From: Bacillota bacterium | Lineage (GTDB): Bacteria > Bacillota > Ch66 > Ch109 | Assembly (NCBI GenBank): GCA_013178275.1 | Contig: JABLWZ010000004.1 | Coordinates: forward strand, 1-64,000 | Reading direction: 5' to 3' | DNA length: 64,000 nt | Part shown: piece by piece, positions 15,901-24,568 of the stretch | Layout: each line of letters opens with the position of its first letter | How positions within the stretch are numbered: position 1 is the first letter of the stretch | Translations under genes and position numbers: made by a program | Notes under the pieces: model-generated | What the model was told of the DNA's origin: nothing | Database searches by the model: none | Seen by the model: the letters and a program-made list of their open reading frames with translations, nothing else

Positions 15901-17289
15901 ATGAGAATCCTTTTAGTGGCGTACGACAACGACTCTTATGTTTCATGGTTTCCACAGGGATTAGCGTATATTGCGTCGGCATGTCTCAAGGCAGGACACG
16001 AGGTGGAGATCTATAACCAGGATGTTTATCATTGGCCAGAGGCCCACTTAACCGATTTACTTAACCGGGAGCATTATGACTTTATCGGAGTCAGTGCGTG
16101 CGGAGGGTATTACCAGTACCGTAAGGTATTAAAAATATCCGAAGCTATCAATAGTTCAAAACACCGACCTTTTTACGTTTTAGGGGGCCATTTAGGAGCA
16201 CCTGAGCCAGGCTATTTTTTAAAAAAGACTTCCGCCGACGTCATTGTGATCGGGGAAGGCGAAATCACAGCAATGAACCTTTTGGAATCGCTGGAGCGTA
16301 AAAGACCGTTGAACTCGGTAAACGGAATAGCTTTTCTGGAAAATGGGGAATTTGTCCAGACCCCCCGGCAGAGTCTGATCGAAGACATTGACGAAATACC
16401 TTTCCCAGCGTGGAAACTGTTTCCCATCGATCATTATGCTTTAATCAGGATGCCTCGGATAAAAAACAGCGAACGCTGCATGCCGGTCCTGTCGGGCCGG
16501 GGATGCCACTTCCGATGCAACTTCTGCTACCGCATGGACGAGGGATTCCGAGGAAGAAGCCCGGAAAGCATAGTGGAAGAAGTAAGAATCTTGAAAAAGG
16601 ATTACGCTATATCGTATATTACGTTCTCCGATGAACTTTTAATGAGCTCAACCCAGAGAACTGTGGAGCTGTGTGAAAGCTTCATAAGGAACAAACTGGA
16701 TATAAAATGGGACTGCAACGGCAGGCTTAATTACGCAAAATCCGATGTCCTTAGGCTGATGAAGGAAGCCGGGTGTGTTTTTATCAACTACGGTATTGAA
16801 TCTATGGACGAACAGGCCCTGCGAAACATGAACAAAGCCCTGACTGTAAAACAAATTGTCAACGGTATCGAAAGCACTTTAGCAGCGGGTATCAGCCCGG
16901 GGTTTAACATAATTTTCGGCAATATAGGAGAGACCGCTGAATCACTGCGGCTGGGGGTAGAATTCTTATTAAAGTACGACGATCATTCACAGATGAGAAC
17001 GATAAGACCCGTTACCCCTTATCCCGGCTCCCCATTATACTATTACGCTATTGAGAAAGGACTTTTAAAAGACTGTGAAAGCTTTTACGAGCAGAAGCAC
17101 GTTAATTCAGATCTTTTATCGGTTAATTTTACCGATCTCAGTGACGACGAGTTCCACCAAGTTTTATATCAAGCCAACCAGAAACTTCTCTTGAACTATT
17201 ACTCAGCACAGATAGAAAAAACCAATGAGGTTCTTCACCAGCTGTATATCGAAAAGGACCCCCTATTTAGGGGATTTCGCCAGACCTGA
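15901..17289 (+). CDS. B12-binding radical SAM protein
   Basis: A 462-residue protein after TGGAGGTCG. The N-terminal cobalamin-binding-like domain (MRILLVAYDND, PQGLAYIASACLKAGHEVEIYN, VLGGHLGA, VIGEGE) precedes a radical SAM core with cluster motif CHFRCNFC near residues 199-206 and the ITFSDELLM strand. Such proteins perform methylations or rearrangements on unactivated carbons; a substrate cannot be read from sequence. It is on the opposite strand to most of the glycan genes, yet embedded among them, so modification of the glycan or its carrier is possible (inference). Confidence 0.85.
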   Translation: MRILLVAYDNDSYVSWFPQGLAYIASACLKAGHEVEIYNQDVYHWPEAHLTDLLNREHYDFIGVSACGGYYQYRKVLKISEAINSSKHRPFYVLGGHLGAPEPGYFLKKTSADVIVIGEGEITAMNLLESLERKRPLNSVNGIAFLENGEFVQTPRQSLIEDIDEIPFPAWKLFPIDHYALIRMPRIKNSERCMPVLSGRGCHFRCNFCYRMDEGFRGRSPESIVEEVRILKKDYAISYITFSDELLMSSTQRTVELCESFIRNKLDIKWDCNGRLNYAKSDVLRLMKEAGCVFINYGIESMDEQALRNMNKALTVKQIVNGIESTLAAGISPGFNIIFGNIGETAESLRLGVEFLLKYDDHSQMRTIRPVTPYPGSPLYYYAIEKGLLKDCESFYEQKHVNSDLLSVNFTDLSDDEFHQVLYQANQKLLLNYYSAQIEKTNEVLHQLYIEKDPLFRGFRQT

Positions 17290-17306
17290 TTTAGATTGAC
17301 TAGAGA

Positions 17307-18314
17307 TTATGGACCCGTGAATCTGTAGAATAAAACTTTTTCCGGGTGTTCTCCGTGTTTGTCCTGCCATTCTCTCTGCATGGCCTCGTATCGTTCGGGG
17401 GCATGGATCATCTTCCCTATCTGGAACGATGCCCGCCGGGGTGAAAAGCCCGATTTAAAGAACAATAAGGAGTTTTCTGGTCGGTTGTCCGTGCCTCCCC
17501 CCAGGTGGAGAACCCGACACCCCAGTTCCTTGGCCAGGTGCACCGCCTGGTCCAGGATAAGATTGCTGGCGTTCCACTTCTTCCCATCCGAATTGGAGAC
17601 GGCTAGGTGATATTCCATAATATTTGATTCTCTTAGAAAGAGTGCGGTTCCCAAGTTTTTACCGTCCTTGAAGGCTATCGCCAGATAAGAGCTCTGCCAT
17701 TCCCGCAGTTTTTGAAAATACCCGGCGGGGAAGCGGTAGAACTCATCAGCACCAAGCTGTTTCATGAAGTCATTGTAGAGTGCGGCAAACCCGCCGTAGC
17801 TGCCGACATCTGCCACCCACCGTACCTCGAGGTGGTTGCTGATCGCCTTACGGATAGCGGTTCTTACCCGGGGGCTGTAAGTGAGGCCGGGCTGGTTCGG
17901 CTCCAGGTCGATCCAGACCGTCTCCCGCATAAACCGTACCTCTCCCGGAAAAAAGCTCCAGTTTGCTATCAGAGGATGAAAGCGGATAAATTCGGCCAGC
18001 ACGGAGTTTTCCCGGCACCAGTCCTTATACTGCCTCCAGGCCTCGAAAAGGAATCCCGGGTCATGGGTGGAGGACAGGGGGCCTCCGTAGGCGTAAGGGG
18101 ATTGAATATCCGACATCGAGGTCCCAGCCACCCGGCCCAGGTGGAAAGCGTGGTAGTACACCTCACCAGCCTTCCGGTATACAAAGAAGACGGGTTCCAG
18201 TGACGCATCCCTCACGGCGTCACTTGTAACATAATAGGGGTGAAAGTAAGGCGACCTCCGGTCTTCCGGAAGCCGTTCGTAAACCTGAAGGGCCGTTTCA
18301 AAACCAACCCTCAT
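17307..18314 (-). CDS. FemAB/GNAT-like acyltransferase
   Basis: 335 residues from ATG 18312-18314, which has GAGGAG at good spacing; an upstream TTG at 18323 would abut that site. The two-lobed GNAT-like pattern (ARTAIRKAISNHLEVRW; FKDGKNLGTALFL ... MEYHLAVSNSDG ... GCRVLHLGGGTDNRPENSLLFFKSGF) matches the FemAB/BioF2-like family, which transfers acyl or aminoacyl groups. The gene starts one base after the neuB stop, so it belongs to the nonulosonic acid operon. It could supply the N-acyltransfer step that LegH performs in known pathways, since no other acetyltransferase is visible (inference). Confidence 0.75.
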   Translation of the reverse strand: MRVGFETALQVYERLPEDRRSPYFHPYYVTSDAVRDASLEPVFFVYRKAGEVYYHAFHLGRVAGTSMSDIQSPYAYGGPLSSTHDPGFLFEAWRQYKDWCRENSVLAEFIRFHPLIANWSFFPGEVRFMRETVWIDLEPNQPGLTYSPRVRTAIRKAISNHLEVRWVADVGSYGGFAALYNDFMKQLGADEFYRFPAGYFQKLREWQSSYLAIAFKDGKNLGTALFLRESNIMEYHLAVSNSDGKKWNASNLILDQAVHLAKELGCRVLHLGGGTDNRPENSLLFFKSGFSPRRASFQIGKMIHAPERYEAMQREWQDKHGEHPEKVLFYRFTGP

Positions 18315-18315
18315 G

Positions 18316-19389
18316 TCATACAATCTCCTCGTCTGTTTGATAGTCTCTTTCCGAGGTCCGGCCTAAATAGTCCCAGTAGTGGATAGGCGAAAGACCGCTG
18401 CCGGGACGTTTGATGCCCAGGTTATCCTCGGTGAAAACCTCCCCCCGCCGGATGTCTTTTCTGGCGACCAGGCTTTTACGGACCAGGGGCAGGTTCTTCG
18501 ACTCCGACTGGGTGGAGAACTTGAGTGAGGATCCCAGAGCTTTCTCCACCTGGCGGACCGCCTTAACCATCGCTCTCAGTTCACTGGGTTCGAGAGAGGC
18601 CTGGTGGTCGGGGCCAGGGAGACCGCGGTCTAGTGTGAAGTGCTTTTCTATCACCACCGCTCCCCTCGCGGCGGCGGCTATCGGCACTACTATCCCCTGG
18701 CTGTGGTCGGAGTAACCAACCTTGAGCGTGAAGGCGTGCGACAGGGTATCTATGGCCTGGAGGTTGATTTCCTCGAAAGGCGCGGGGTATTCGCTGGTGC
18801 AGTGGAGCAGTGTTACCTTACGCTTTAACGCCCACTGCCCGGCGGGTGATGAGTAGCTTTCCCGGAAAGCCGCCGGGGATGGGCGGCAGTTCCCGGCACA
18901 GTAACCGAAGGCCAACACCGAGAGGGCGTTTTCAATATCTCCTAGGCCACACATCCCGGTGGACAGCAGAATCTTGGCCCCGGTCCGGGCTGTCTTCAGC
19001 AGGAGTGGGAAATTGGTGATTTCTCCCGAGGCCACCTTTATCAGGGGAAGCTTCAAACGGGAGGCAAGCAGATCGACGCTGGCCAGGTCGAAAGGGCTGG
19101 AGATGAATTCTATGCCCCGGGACTGGCAGATGCACAGCAGGTCACGGTGCTGAGCTTCATCAAACTGCAGCCCCAAAACCATCTCCAACTGGCTTTCCCC
19201 GGTGGGAGTCGACTGTTCCTGGTAAGGGGCTTTCGGGGCGTGCCGGCTGATAACCTCCTCCGCAATAAAGGTCTGAAACTTGACGGCGTCGACACCGGCA
19301 TTCGCCGCCTGGTGGATCATTTCCCGGGCCAGGTCAAGCTGGCCGTTGTGATTGACGCCGGCCTCGGCTATGATGTAAACCCGGTTCAT
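18316..19389 (-). CDS. neuB: N-acetylneuraminate/legionaminate synthase
   Basis: 357 residues from ATG 19387-19389 with AAAGGAGAG upstream; the longer frame reaches into a dispersed repeat and is not used. NeuB barrel motifs: IIAEAGVNHNGQLDLAREMI, DAVKFQTF, STGMCGLGDIENAL, HCTSEYPAPFEEINL, VGYSDHSQG, EKHFTLDR. The C-terminal SAF/antifreeze-like domain is present (ARKDIRRGEVFTEDNL). It condenses phosphoenolpyruvate with the 6-deoxy or N-acetyl mannosamine-type sugar released by NeuC. It is placed between the aminotransferase gene and the FemAB-like gene. Confidence 0.92.
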   Translation of the reverse strand: MNRVYIIAEAGVNHNGQLDLAREMIHQAANAGVDAVKFQTFIAEEVISRHAPKAPYQEQSTPTGESQLEMVLGLQFDEAQHRDLLCICQSRGIEFISSPFDLASVDLLASRLKLPLIKVASGEITNFPLLLKTARTGAKILLSTGMCGLGDIENALSVLAFGYCAGNCRPSPAAFRESYSSPAGQWALKRKVTLLHCTSEYPAPFEEINLQAIDTLSHAFTLKVGYSDHSQGIVVPIAAAARGAVVIEKHFTLDRGLPGPDHQASLEPSELRAMVKAVRQVEKALGSSLKFSTQSESKNLPLVRKSLVARKDIRRGEVFTEDNLGIKRPGSGLSPIHYWDYLGRTSERDYQTDEEIV

Positions 19390-19396
19390 CTTTATC

Positions 19397-19505
19397 TCTC
19401 CTTTCGAAGAAAACTTGGCTGTCGCCAAGCCTCTGGCGCAAGCGATAGCCCTAGTTACACTCGCTTGCATCGGAAAGTTCTCTAATATACTTTCCGATAG
19501 CGTTA
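19397..19505. repeat. Dispersed MITE-like repeat, copy 2, overlapping the end of the aminotransferase gene
   Basis: Matches 5208-5355 (blocks starting CGAAGAAAACTTGGCT and ending CTTTCCGATAGCG). The last ~17 codons and the stop of the aminotransferase gene (19451-19505) lie inside it, and its other edge abuts the neuB ribosome site. Confidence 0.7.
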
Positions 19506-20581
19506 AAAAAGTAGGTGACCTTTTCGATAAGGTATGCCATTGCCGTACTGTCCTGCCCCTGGTCGACCGGCAGGGTAAGCAAGGAGCGGCTCAATTTCAG
19601 TTCTACTATCCCGTCAGTCCCTTCACCGGATCCCAGCGGCCAGTGTACCGGACAGTATATTTTTTGTAATATCAGATACTCCCGCAGTCGATCCCTGAGA
19701 TGCGGGGCCACCACCACCGGCATCCCGAGGGGGACCTCCCCCGGTTCGATGGAGTCAAACAGGGGATGGAGGAGTTCGTAATCAAGACCCGCCTTTTCCA
19801 GCAGTCGGGAGAGGAATAAGAAGTTGTTCCGCCTTCTCTCCGCCACATCGACCAGATCAATGCGATCAAGCAGGTATCGGGAAAGGAATGACATCTCGCG
19901 GGGGCCCGTGAAGCGGTTAATCATCCTTTCCGCCTGGGCGAACAGGTCAAGAAAATCTTTTTCTTCGCCCTTATTTCTTATCAATTTTCCTATCAGGCGT
20001 TGAGATACGAAGGATTCGTCAGGCGGGGCGATGGGCGCCAGCGCCAGCGGAAGATCGGATGCCAGCAGCGCCCCGTCGGGCAGGGGAAGGAACTTACGAA
20101 AACTGTAGACGGAATAGCCCTGTTTACCGACCCCTTGAGTAAGCAGGGACTGCACGCAGTCCTCTATCACAAAATGCTTCCCTGGCGCCGACTCCAGGTA
20201 ACGGCATACCGCCCGGTTTTTTTGGCCGAAGTAATGGATGAAAAAAAAGGTCTCACCGTCAAATACCTCCGGCAGACCCGATGGAGAGTCCAGGTCGCTG
20301 CCGCAGGTGTAGAAGTTAAGCTTGAATCCCAGCAGCTTAAAGGGCATCAGCACCGAGGGGCAGTGGTAGCGCGGAAGCCAGGCCTCCCGCCTGCCGCCCC
20401 GCTCGATAATATCAACCAGGGCAAGATAGATCGCAGATCTTCCCGTATCCAGGTAGAGGTGGTTTCTTTGAGGGAAAAACCTCGGCAGCGGCGGAAGATC
20501 CGGCCTTAAAAAATCGGCCGGGGAAAGCTCGAGTTCTCCTCCTATCCGATTAATCGATTCGGTCCGGAAGGTCGATGTCAT
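19451..20581 (-). CDS. DegT/DnrJ/EryC1-like PLP aminotransferase
   Basis: A 376-residue protein with a recognisable DegT fold order: TGRSAIYLALVDII, EAWLPRYHCPSVLMPFKLLGF, FFFIHYFGQ, FVIEDCVQSLL, then SFRKFLPLPDGALLAS, whose Lys is the likely PLP Schiff base. It is divergent from classical LegC, so the exact substrate is uncertain, but the position between neuC and neuB suggests the amination step of a nonulosonic acid precursor. The start overlaps the neuC end by 32 bases. The C-terminal tail (AIGKYIRELSDASECN) is encoded by a dispersed repeat, so the original C-terminus may have been replaced. Confidence 0.75.
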   Translation of the reverse strand: MTSTFRTESINRIGGELELSPADFLRPDLPPLPRFFPQRNHLYLDTGRSAIYLALVDIIERGGRREAWLPRYHCPSVLMPFKLLGFKLNFYTCGSDLDSPSGLPEVFDGETFFFIHYFGQKNRAVCRYLESAPGKHFVIEDCVQSLLTQGVGKQGYSVYSFRKFLPLPDGALLASDLPLALAPIAPPDESFVSQRLIGKLIRNKGEEKDFLDLFAQAERMINRFTGPREMSFLSRYLLDRIDLVDVAERRRNNFLFLSRLLEKAGLDYELLHPLFDSIEPGEVPLGMPVVVAPHLRDRLREYLILQKIYCPVHWPLGSGEGTDGIVELKLSRSLLTLPVDQGQDSTAMAYLIEKVTYFFNAIGKYIRELSDASECN

Positions 20582-21728
20582 AGAACCTCTTCCTCAAGAT
20601 ACCCCGCAGGTCGATGGCCTTTAACTGCTGCTTGATCCTGTAGGAGGCGTCACATTCTCCATAAAGCGACTCCACATCGGCCAGACCGGACTGGAACTCA
20701 TCCGAAACAGCGCGGTTGATGGCGGCGATGATATCGTCACGGTTCTCGCGGCAGTCGATGATGGAGGCGGCTTTTAGTCTGCCCTCCTGACGGGGTCCGA
20801 TATTGACAGTGGCGGTTTTCATCGCCGGGGCTTCCACAATCCCGCTGGATGAGTTGCCTATCACGACGCTGCAGTGTTTCATGGCGGACAGGTAGATAAG
20901 CTGCCCCAGATTGGTACGGTACAGCACCCTTCCCTCCCGATCGCCGGCGTACTGTTCCATAACCCGCTTCATACCCAACCCAGCGGTGTCCGCGTTTGGC
21001 GCGGTGATGATTATCCGGGCGTCGGGGAAACTGTCCAGCGCGGTCAACAGCTCATTTGTGGAATTTATGCAGCCCGAGTATAACGTGACCGGGTGATAAG
21101 TAACCAAGAAGTTCAATCTGCCGAGGCGGAAGGCAAGACGCTCCTCCAACTCCTCGCGGCCCAGCAGCCCGAGCCTTTTTATGCTGTCGAGAGCGGGATC
21201 CCCGAAGTTAAAAACCCGTTCCGGGTTCTCGCCCAATTGGATCACCCTTCGGCGGTATCTCTCCGCGGCCACAAAGTGCAGATGGGCCATCTTGGTGATA
21301 GAGTGGCGGATGGCCTCGTCAATCACCCCTTCAGTGGTTTCTCCCCCGGAGATATGAGCGATGGGGATATTGGCCAGCAAAGCGGCCTGGGCGGCGGCCA
21401 TTATTTCATACCGGTCGCCCAGCAGGACAAGGATATCCGGCCGCAGGCGCTGGAAGGCATCGGCAAAACCGATCACCGCCAGCCCCAGTGATTTGGTCAC
21501 CCCTGCCGGGGTGTCGCTCGATAGTAGTATTTCGAGCCTGTCATCGATACAAAACCCGTCATCTTCTACATCGCGGCAGCTTAGACCGTACTCGGGAGAC
21601 AGGTGGGCGCCAGTGACGATCAGCTGAAGCCGTAGCTCCGGGTCCTGCTCGATCTCCCGCATCAGCCAGTAAAGAAGTCCGTATTCCGCCCGGCTGCCGG
21701 TGATGACGCATATTTTTCTCTTTGGCAT
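20550..21728 (-). CDS. neuC: UDP-N-acetylglucosamine 2-epimerase (hydrolysing), NeuC/LegG type
   Basis: 392 residues, with AGGAGA before the ATG. Family blocks: VITGSRAEYGLLYWLM (residues 7-22), LLGDRYEIMAAAQAAL, ISGGETTEGVIDEAIRHSITKMAHLHF, VTYHPVTL, NSSSGIVEAPA. It hydrolyses the nucleotide and epimerises C2 to give the mannosamine-type sugar used by NeuB. With LegB and PtmE homologues beside it, a GDP- or UDP-bacillosamine-type substrate (LegG) is more likely than plain UDP-GlcNAc (inference). Coupled with the downstream aminotransferase gene by overlap. Confidence 0.9.
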   Translation of the reverse strand: MPKRKICVITGSRAEYGLLYWLMREIEQDPELRLQLIVTGAHLSPEYGLSCRDVEDDGFCIDDRLEILLSSDTPAGVTKSLGLAVIGFADAFQRLRPDILVLLGDRYEIMAAAQAALLANIPIAHISGGETTEGVIDEAIRHSITKMAHLHFVAAERYRRRVIQLGENPERVFNFGDPALDSIKRLGLLGREELEERLAFRLGRLNFLVTYHPVTLYSGCINSTNELLTALDSFPDARIIITAPNADTAGLGMKRVMEQYAGDREGRVLYRTNLGQLIYLSAMKHCSVVIGNSSSGIVEAPAMKTATVNIGPRQEGRLKAASIIDCRENRDDIIAAINRAVSDEFQSGLADVESLYGECDASYRIKQQLKAIDLRGILRKRFYDIDLPDRID

Positions 21729-21744
21729 ATAATCTCCTAGGTAA

Positions 21745-21803
21745 TCTTGGAAAAGATTCTCTGTCCAGAAGCGGGGACAGCAAAAGATTTTTTCCAGATA
21801 TCA
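21745..21803. repeat. Imperfect inverted repeat upstream of neuC
   Basis: TCTTGGAAAAGATTCTCTGTCC and the downstream GGGGACAGCAAAAGATTTTTTCCAG are imperfectly complementary across a short loop. It could be a leader hairpin of neuC or the remnant of a small element between divergent genes. Confidence 0.4.
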
Positions 21804-21859
21804 TGCTACATTGTATGACCCCGACCTGGTCTGGGTGATGTTAAAAAGGAGGGTGGGGT

Positions 21860-22534
21860 ATGGGTAAGAGTTTCGACGAGATCTGGGAGCAGATCCACCA
21901 GGAACAGGGATGGGGGAACTATCCCTCCGAAGAGGTTATCCGTTTCGTGGCCCGCAATTTTTATAAACGGGACCGGGCCGTGACCCGGCTGCTGGACGCG
22001 GGCTGCGGCGCAGGGGCGGTGACCTGGTACCTGGCGCGGGAAGGGTTCGCGGCGTATGGATTCGACGGTTCGAGAACCGCTGTCCGCCGGGCCGAGAAGA
22101 GGCTGCGGGATGAAGGGCTGGGGGCACTGCTGATGGTTGGAGACGCGACAAATCTGATTTATTCCGATGAATTTTTTGACGGAGTGATCGACTCCGCCAT
22201 GATTAATGCCAACACGGTGGAGAATATAAAACTGATCCTCAGGGAATGCCGCCGGGTCCTGAAAAAGGGGGGAAAGCTCTTTTCCACCGGGCTCTTCCGG
22301 GTGGGCATGACCGGTTACGGTACCGGGGAAAGGCTGGAAGAGCACACCTACCGGGAGATCACCGAAGGGGCTCTGGCTCACCGTGGAACCGTACACTTCT
22401 TTAACCGTCCTGAGATACTGGAACTTTGGTCTGAAGCCGGGTTTGAGGACATCCTGATCGATAGTGTGGAACGCACCGACCAGGGAGGGGCTGTCAGCAT
22501 CAGCCACTTTATTGTGGAGGCGGTAAAATCCTAA
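21860..22534 (+). CDS. Class I SAM-dependent methyltransferase
   Basis: 224 residues after AAGGAGGGTGGGGT. Motif I LLDAGCGAGAVTWYLAREG (about residues 44-62), acidic end of strand 2 (YGFDGS), motif II-like DGVIDSAMINAN and post-motif ECRRVLKKGGKLF, typical of small Rossmann methyltransferases. The acceptor cannot be read from sequence. It is on the opposite strand from its neighbours neuC and legB, but inside the glycan locus, so O- or N-methylation of the sugar is a reasonable guess. Confidence 0.85.
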   Translation: MGKSFDEIWEQIHQEQGWGNYPSEEVIRFVARNFYKRDRAVTRLLDAGCGAGAVTWYLAREGFAAYGFDGSRTAVRRAEKRLRDEGLGALLMVGDATNLIYSDEFFDGVIDSAMINANTVENIKLILRECRRVLKKGGKLFSTGLFRVGMTGYGTGERLEEHTYREITEGALAHRGTVHFFNRPEILELWSEAGFEDILIDSVERTDQGGAVSISHFIVEAVKS

Positions 22535-22627
22535 TCAGTTTCAAGCTGATGGCTGGTATAAAAACGCGCTGCTGGGGAGGTTTATGATCCTCTTTTCCAG
22601 GCTCTCGATTTTGATTAAACCTTTCCC

Positions 22628-23638
22628 TCACAGGTTGTAAACCTCCGGCCGATACTGTTCCAGGTTCCGGTGGTCGGTAAACCAGGCGATGGTTTCGGTC
22701 AGGCCCCTAATCAGGCCCTCCCGGCCGGCATACTCGGGCGACCAGCCCAAAAGCTTCCTGGCCTTGGTATTATCGGCCAGCAGGCGCTCCACCTCGCTCT
22801 TCGGCGGCCGGACCCGGGCCTGGTCGGTCTTTATCTCGACCTCCACCTCCATGATTTCAGCGATCAGGGCGGCCAAGCCGCCGACCGAAATCTCATGGCC
22901 GCTGCCCAGGTTTATGACCTCTCCTACGGCGGAATCCGATTCCGCCCCGTAAATAAATCCCTTTACCGTGTCCTTGACGTAATTGAAGTCCCGGGTGGGA
23001 TGGGTGGAACCCAACCGAATCTCCCTCTGGCCGCTGGCAATCTGGGTAATCACGGTGGGGATCACCGCCCGGGCCGACTGCCTGGGGCCATAGGTGTTAA
23101 AGGGTCGAATGACGGTGACCGGGGTGTCGAAAGAGCTGTAAAATGCCATCGCCATCTGGTCGGCGGCTATTTTTGAAGCGGAATAAGGTGACTGGGCCTG
23201 CAGCGGGTGATCCTCATCGATGGGCACCCGCCGGGCGGTCCCGTACACCTCGCTGGTGGACGCGAGCACTAGCCTTTCAACCCCCAGGTCGCGGACAGCC
23301 TGAAGAACATTCAGGGTCCCCTTGACATTCGTATCGATGTATGAATCCGGGGAGTGGTAGGAATAGGGTATGCTGATCAAGGCCGCCAGGTGGATTACTG
23401 CCTGACAGCCTCTCATCGCCGCCTTCACTCCATGTGGATCCCGGATGTCCCCAGAGAACACCTCCAGCCGGTCTTGCAGGGGTTTCGGGACCTGGTCCAG
23501 CCATCCCCAGGAGTTGAACGAGTTGTACATTACGAAAGCCAGCACCTGGCGCCCCATCTCGATCAATGTTTGCGTCAGGTGCGAACCGATAAAGCCGTCA
23601 GCCCCGGTAACCAAGACTTTTTTATTGTTAAGGTTCAT
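22628..23638 (-). CDS. NAD-dependent 4,6-dehydratase/epimerase, LegB-like
   Basis: 336 residues from ATG 23636-23638 (GGAAGG upstream). An SDR fold with nucleotide-binding motif VTGADGFIGSHLTQTL at residues 7-22, catalytic YSASK (SPYSASKIAADQ) and RPFNTYGPRQSARAVIPT. This is the extended-SDR pattern of GDP/UDP-GlcNAc 4,6-dehydratases such as LegB. It would open the legionaminic-type pathway completed by the aminotransferase, NeuC, NeuB and NeuA. The gene sits at the far end of the locus, next to a tyrosine recombinase. Confidence 0.85.
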   Translation of the reverse strand: MNLNNKKVLVTGADGFIGSHLTQTLIEMGRQVLAFVMYNSFNSWGWLDQVPKPLQDRLEVFSGDIRDPHGVKAAMRGCQAVIHLAALISIPYSYHSPDSYIDTNVKGTLNVLQAVRDLGVERLVLASTSEVYGTARRVPIDEDHPLQAQSPYSASKIAADQMAMAFYSSFDTPVTVIRPFNTYGPRQSARAVIPTVITQIASGQREIRLGSTHPTRDFNYVKDTVKGFIYGAESDSAVGEVINLGSGHEISVGGLAALIAEIMEVEVEIKTDQARVRPPKSEVERLLADNTKARKLLGWSPEYAGREGLIRGLTETIAWFTDHRNLEQYRPEVYNL

Positions 23639-23772
23639 TATCCTTCCTCGATTTTTAACACCAACAGTCAAATCAATATATGCCTTCTAATCACCGATGG
23701 TTCGATTCAAAATGTAATAAAGACCATCTATGATGGCCTTTAACCGGTTCGGTATGCATCTCGGGTCTTCCG

Positions 23773-24342
23773 CTACAGTTTCAGGTTTATCTTCACCTGG
23801 CTCAGTTCAGACTCGGTCACGCCTATGTACTTCATGGTTATGCAGGGGGAGAGGTGATTGAATATCTTCTGCAGGTGGAAGATATCCACCCCCTGACTGA
23901 GGGCGTGGTAGGCGAATGTCTTGCGCAGGGTATTGGTCCCGATATTGCTCGAAATCCCCACCCTCTGCGCGGCGTCGTTCAGCACATGCCAGGCATGGAC
24001 CCGGCTTATCGGACGGTTTCCCCCTTTGCGCGAGGCGAAGAGGAACTGTTCTCTTTTCAGGTCCCCGAGACCTTCCAGGTAGTTTTTAATCGTTTCTTTA
24101 ACCATCTCGTTGAGGAACAGGCTGATCTCCTGACCGTTACGGTCACTGACGTTCAGGTAGTTTTTTACCTGCCCACTGCTGTCGATGACGTCCTCCACCT
24201 TCAGGTTCAGCAAATCGTCGGCCCTGATCCCGGTGTTTATGCCCAGGATGAAGAAGAGGTAGTTTCTGGGGTTTTCCTTCTTTAGAATCCTCTTGATGGC
24301 GTCGATCTTTTTCAGGTCGCGGATGGGCTCAACTTTACTCAT
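23773..24342 (-). CDS. Short tyrosine recombinase (catalytic domain only)
   Basis: 189 residues. Catalytic residues: first Arg in NTGIRADDLLNLK, beta-hairpin Lys in SRKGGNRPIS, second Arg in NTLRKTFAYHA, His in FNHLSPC and Tyr in TMKYIG. The box II position that is normally His (HTLR) is Asn here. There is no N-terminal core-binding domain, as in other ~190-residue Firmicute integrases. No attachment site, phage or transposon genes lie beside it, so it is either a stand-alone recombinase or the relic of an integrated element at the edge of the glycan locus. Confidence 0.85.
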   Translation of the reverse strand: MSKVEPIRDLKKIDAIKRILKKENPRNYLFFILGINTGIRADDLLNLKVEDVIDSSGQVKNYLNVSDRNGQEISLFLNEMVKETIKNYLEGLGDLKREQFLFASRKGGNRPISRVHAWHVLNDAAQRVGISSNIGTNTLRKTFAYHALSQGVDIFHLQKIFNHLSPCITMKYIGVTESELSQVKINLKL

Positions 24343-24444
24343 GCTGTTTACCTCCGAGCACTTATAACTTTGACTCAGATATTTAATAAATCAAACTTTC
24401 TATGCGGTGTTTTGTTAATTCCATACAGTATTTTGTTAATAGCA

Positions 24445-24474
24445 AAAGGCGTGCCAGATCGATGGCACGCCTTT
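24445..24474 (-). terminator. Intrinsic terminator after the sigma-54 regulator
   Basis: AAAGGCGTGCC (24445-24455) pairs with GGCACGCCTTT (24464-24474) around an 8-base loop; on the minus strand it is followed by TTTTGC. It ends transcription of the regulator gene at 24569-27181. Between it and that gene, 24517-24560 has several GTGTC/GACAC palindromes. Confidence 0.8.
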
Positions 24475-24568
24475 ATCCCTAATAAATTAACGTTTATTGC
24501 CCAGCAGCCGCCCCCTGTGTCCGCGACACAGACACCCTAGTGTCAATGTCAACGACACTGCGAAACTT

